From Rhodopirellula sp. P2 (GTDB taxonomy: Bacteria > Planctomycetota > Planctomycetia > Pirellulales > Pirellulaceae), in the NCBI RefSeq assembly GCF_028768465.1, contig NZ_CP118225.1, forward strand, positions 3,205,001 to 3,269,000: a stretch of 64,000 nucleotides of DNA, given 5' to 3'. The position numbers and the translations under genes are program-made. Under the pieces are notes generated by a model that ran no database searches, was not told where the DNA came from, and was given only the letters and a program-made list of their open reading frames with translations. The first letter of the stretch is position 1. Every line of letters begins with the position of its first letter. Below, in pieces: positions 61,789-64,000 of this stretch.

Positions 61789-63005
61789 GCGACAGTCAAG
61801 CATCCAAAATCGATCCAGCATCTGGTTCCGAGCACGTCATCCTTCCCGGAGCCACGATCGGCATGGTTGGTGGCGGTCAGTTGGGGCGAATGTTCGCCAT
61901 GGCCGCGGCTCGAATGGGATATCGGGTGGGCGTCTTCTGCGGCAGCAGCGATGAGCCGGCCGCCGAGGTGGCCGCGTTCACGGTTTGCGGGCCACTGTCA
62001 GATCATTCCGCGATCGAAGCATTCGCGAAACGATGCGATGTGATCACGTTGGAGTTTGAAAACATTCCCGCGGACACCATCGCGGTGTGCAGCAAGCACG
62101 CACCGACGTACCCGGATGCCTCGGTGTTGGCGATGGCACAGGACCGATGGATCGAGAAAACGACCCTGCGTGAAGCTGGGATTCCGGTCGCTGGGTTTGA
62201 GCCCGTGCATGACCGAGAATCCGCCATCGCTGCGGGGGAGTCGTTGGGATGGCCGATCATCGTCAAGACGTGCCGCAGCGGTTACGACGGCAAAGGTCAG
62301 CATCGTTTGAATTCACCCGGCGAGGCCGCGTTGGTCCAGTGGGAGGGAGCCGAAAGTGGTGACGATGGCCAGCCGCCGTGGGTCGCGGAGGCGTTGGTTC
62401 CGTTTGAACGAGAGGCCTCGGTGATCGTGGCGCGGACGCTCGATCAGCGAGTCCAGACGTTTCCGGTGTTTGAAAACGACCATCAGAACCACATCCTCGA
62501 CGAGACCAAACTGCCCGCTGATGTTTCCCCGGAGATGCAATTGCAGGCACGGGAAATCGCGACGCGGGTGGCGGAGCACTTGGGATTGGTGGGATTGCTG
62601 TGTGTGGAATTGTTCGTGACTGCCGACGAATTGATCGTCAATGAAGTCGCGCCGAGGCCGCACAATTCGGGGCACGTGACGATCGAAGCCTGTGCGACCA
62701 GCCAGTTTGAGCAGCACGTGCGAGCGATCTGCGGGCTGCCGTTGGGGGACACCTCGATGGTGGTTCCTGCGGCCAGCATGTTGAATCTGCTGGGCGACAT
62801 TTGGGAGGCCGCTGAGGCTCGCCAGACGCTACCAAACTGGGGGGCGTGTCTCGATACACCCGGTGTGGCGTTGCATCTGTATGGCAAGCACGCCGCGAGA
62901 GCTGGTCGGAAAATGGGGCATTTGTCTGCCGTTGGGAGCGATTTGGCGGACGTGTCGGAGCGTTTGCGGTTGGCTCGCGAGCGATTGCTGAGCGACCGCG
63001 GTTGA
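61785..63005 (+). CDS. purK: N5-carboxyaminoimidazole ribonucleotide synthase
   Basis: 406 residues, an ATP-grasp enzyme that carboxylates AIR using ATP and bicarbonate. N-terminal [23 protein letters not shown]-grasp segments [27 protein letters not shown], and the metal-binding [20 protein letters not shown] followed by [13 protein letters not shown]. Length is normal. Works directly with PurE. Confidence 0.96.
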   Translation: MSDSQASKIDPASGSEHVILPGATIGMVGGGQLGRMFAMAAARMGYRVGVFCGSSDEPAAEVAAFTVCGPLSDHSAIEAFAKRCDVITLEFENIPADTIAVCSKHAPTYPDASVLAMAQDRWIEKTTLREAGIPVAGFEPVHDRESAIAAGESLGWPIIVKTCRSGYDGKGQHRLNSPGEAALVQWEGAESGDDGQPPWVAEALVPFEREASVIVARTLDQRVQTFPVFENDHQNHILDETKLPADVSPEMQLQAREIATRVAEHLGLVGLLCVELFVTADELIVNEVAPRPHNSGHVTIEACATSQFEQHVRAICGLPLGDTSMVVPAASMLNLLGDIWEAAEARQTLPNWGACLDTPGVALHLYGKHAARAGRKMGHLSAVGSDLADVSERLRLARERLLSDRG

Positions 63006-63354
63006 GAAATCTCGGCTGAGTCGGCTTGGGGGACGGCGAAACCGCCACTTTGGCCCGGAAATCGCGTCTTTTCCCCTGCGAAGTCATTGAGAACTCGATT
63101 GCAGCGGAGTGCTGCGGCGTTTCGCAACAGGTGTTGCAGAATGCTACACCCTACAATCGGAATTCTTAGCGGTCCAAGAGCTGTTTGAAGCGGTTTTTTC
63201 GTGGAAATTGCAGTTTCCAGAAATAGACTGAATGGTCCGCGCCTGGCTTTTCGCCGTCTCGTCCCGCGACTAATCGCTGAGAATCACGATGAACCTGCCA
63301 CCTGACGCATCCCAGCATCTCTCCTCTGGTCCCCACTCCTTCTCTGAGTTGTCG
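63006..63354. other. Intergenic stretch before the VWA gene
   Basis: About 350 bases. No frame with family features on either strand. An ATG at 63289, in frame with the downstream gene, could extend that gene by 22 residues. Confidence 0.4.
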
Positions 63355-64000
63355 ATGAAGATCCTTTCCACTTTTGGCTGCAAGTTGTCAGCCCTTTTGA
63401 CGTTGGCGGTCATGGCGACTGCGGTTTCGGCGGCGACAGCGTTCGCGACTGATACCCAGGCGGTTTCCTCCGAAGCGTCGATTCGCATCGTTTCCCACAC
63501 CATGGACGATGGCGGTCAATCGATCGCCGCTTCGATCCAGCCCGGGGCGGAAGATTCCATGCTGCGTGCGGTTCGCCAGTCCGCTGGTGACCTGGTCATC
63601 GTGGTGGACACGTCCGCCAGCCAAGTGGGAGCGTATCGCGATGACGCGATGAAGGCTGTTCAAGCGGCTCTGGAGTCCGTGCATGATCGCGATGTCCGCG
63701 TGGCTTTGTTTGCGGCGGACGTGCAAGCGAACGAGCTGACCAGTGGATTCGCTGCTCCTGGCGACAGCAACTTGGCATCCGCGACCGCGAAATTGAGTTC
63801 GCGTTTGCCGCTGGGGAACACGAATTTGGTCTCGGTCTTGGACACTGTCCGAGCTTCGTTGACCGGTCGTCCTGATTCGCGAACGCGTTCGATCGTTTAC
63901 ATCGGCGACGCGGCTTCGATTGATGCGGCTCAAAACCTGTCTCGATTCGAGAACCTGATCGATGCGTTGCGAAGCGATCACATCTCGGTTCACTCGGTTG
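63355..64000 (+). CDS. Secreted von Willebrand factor type A domain protein, partial
   Basis: The first 215 residues of a gene that runs off the window. The N-terminus is a signal peptide (MKILSTFGCKLSALLTLAVM, cleaved near VSAATA); an in-frame ATG 63289 is possible. DLVIVVDTSASQVGAYRDDA contains the MIDAS motif DxSxS of a VWA domain, followed by VRVALFAADVQANELTSGFA and the strand SIVYIGDAAS. It probably binds a divalent metal and a protein partner outside the cytoplasm. Domains after residue 215 are unknown. Confidence 0.85.
   Translation, partial: MKILSTFGCKLSALLTLAVMATAVSAATAFATDTQAVSSEASIRIVSHTMDDGGQSIAASIQPGAEDSMLRAVRQSAGDLVIVVDTSASQVGAYRDDAMKAVQAALESVHDRDVRVALFAADVQANELTSGFAAPGDSNLASATAKLSSRLPLGNTNLVSVLDTVRASLTGRPDSRTRSIVYIGDAASIDAAQNLSRFENLIDALRSDHISVHSV

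Overview
The window reads as chromosome of a marine planctomycete, most likely Rhodopirellula or a close relative. Support for this is the mix of a Cys-type sulfatase next to secreted SGNH-hydrolase and PVC-type dehydrogenase/cytochrome genes, a gene pair assigned to tetrahydromethanopterin-linked C1 metabolism, a large metzincin-like protease, a multihaem-TPR lipoprotein, weak Shine-Dalgarno signals and moderate GC. The species call is inference; no rRNA or tRNA gene was seen.

1-31.4 kb is ordinary chromosome: O-antigen ligase-like protein and glycosyltransferase; an SDR without its catalytic residues; a CNNM/CorC transporter; FolC; a three-gene ABC-export operon with its own sigma70-like promoter and a terminator-like hairpin; a CPA2 antiporter-CBS fusion with queG; the metalloprotease; a response regulator; glyA; the multihaem lipoprotein; and a leftward cluster (mfd, PQQ-type propeller, C1 protein, amino-acid kinase). 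31.4-39.1 kb carries sulfatase, SGNH hydrolase, PVC cytochrome and two TatA-like genes, interrupted by a dispersed MITE-like repeat (three copies).

39.9-54.6 kb is the striking part: an integron-like cassette array. A tyrosine recombinase of Xer-like core length with a C-terminal extension is followed, in the same orientation, by an attI-like site and about 18 cassettes. They are separated by 17 attC-like sites: 12 of 136-140 bp, two long ones (208 and 211 bp) and three short ones (62 bp). Each site runs from an AAC-ended R'' box to a GTT-started R' box. The 5' end of every complete cassette (bases after GTT) is the reverse complement of that same cassette's 3' end (bases before AAC), usually over 10-12 bp. 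This defines the cassette boundaries directly and implies that each closes into a circle with a folded site. Cargo is small: a SUKH-type protein, NADAR, two DUF4304-like copies, a RelB/RelE-type toxin-antitoxin pair, a frameshifted nucleotidyltransferase with its partner, a membrane coiled-coil protein and several unknowns. One cassette carries an IS91-family transposase plus a second tyrosine recombinase.

54.7-64 kb returns to chromosome: DUF2071 protein, a secreted propeller, a dehydroquinate-synthase-like enzyme, an esterase, an aldo/keto reductase, GrpB-like protein, purE-purK and the start of a VWA protein. A second short dispersed repeat has four copies (31.5, 55.6, 55.8 and 60.5 kb).
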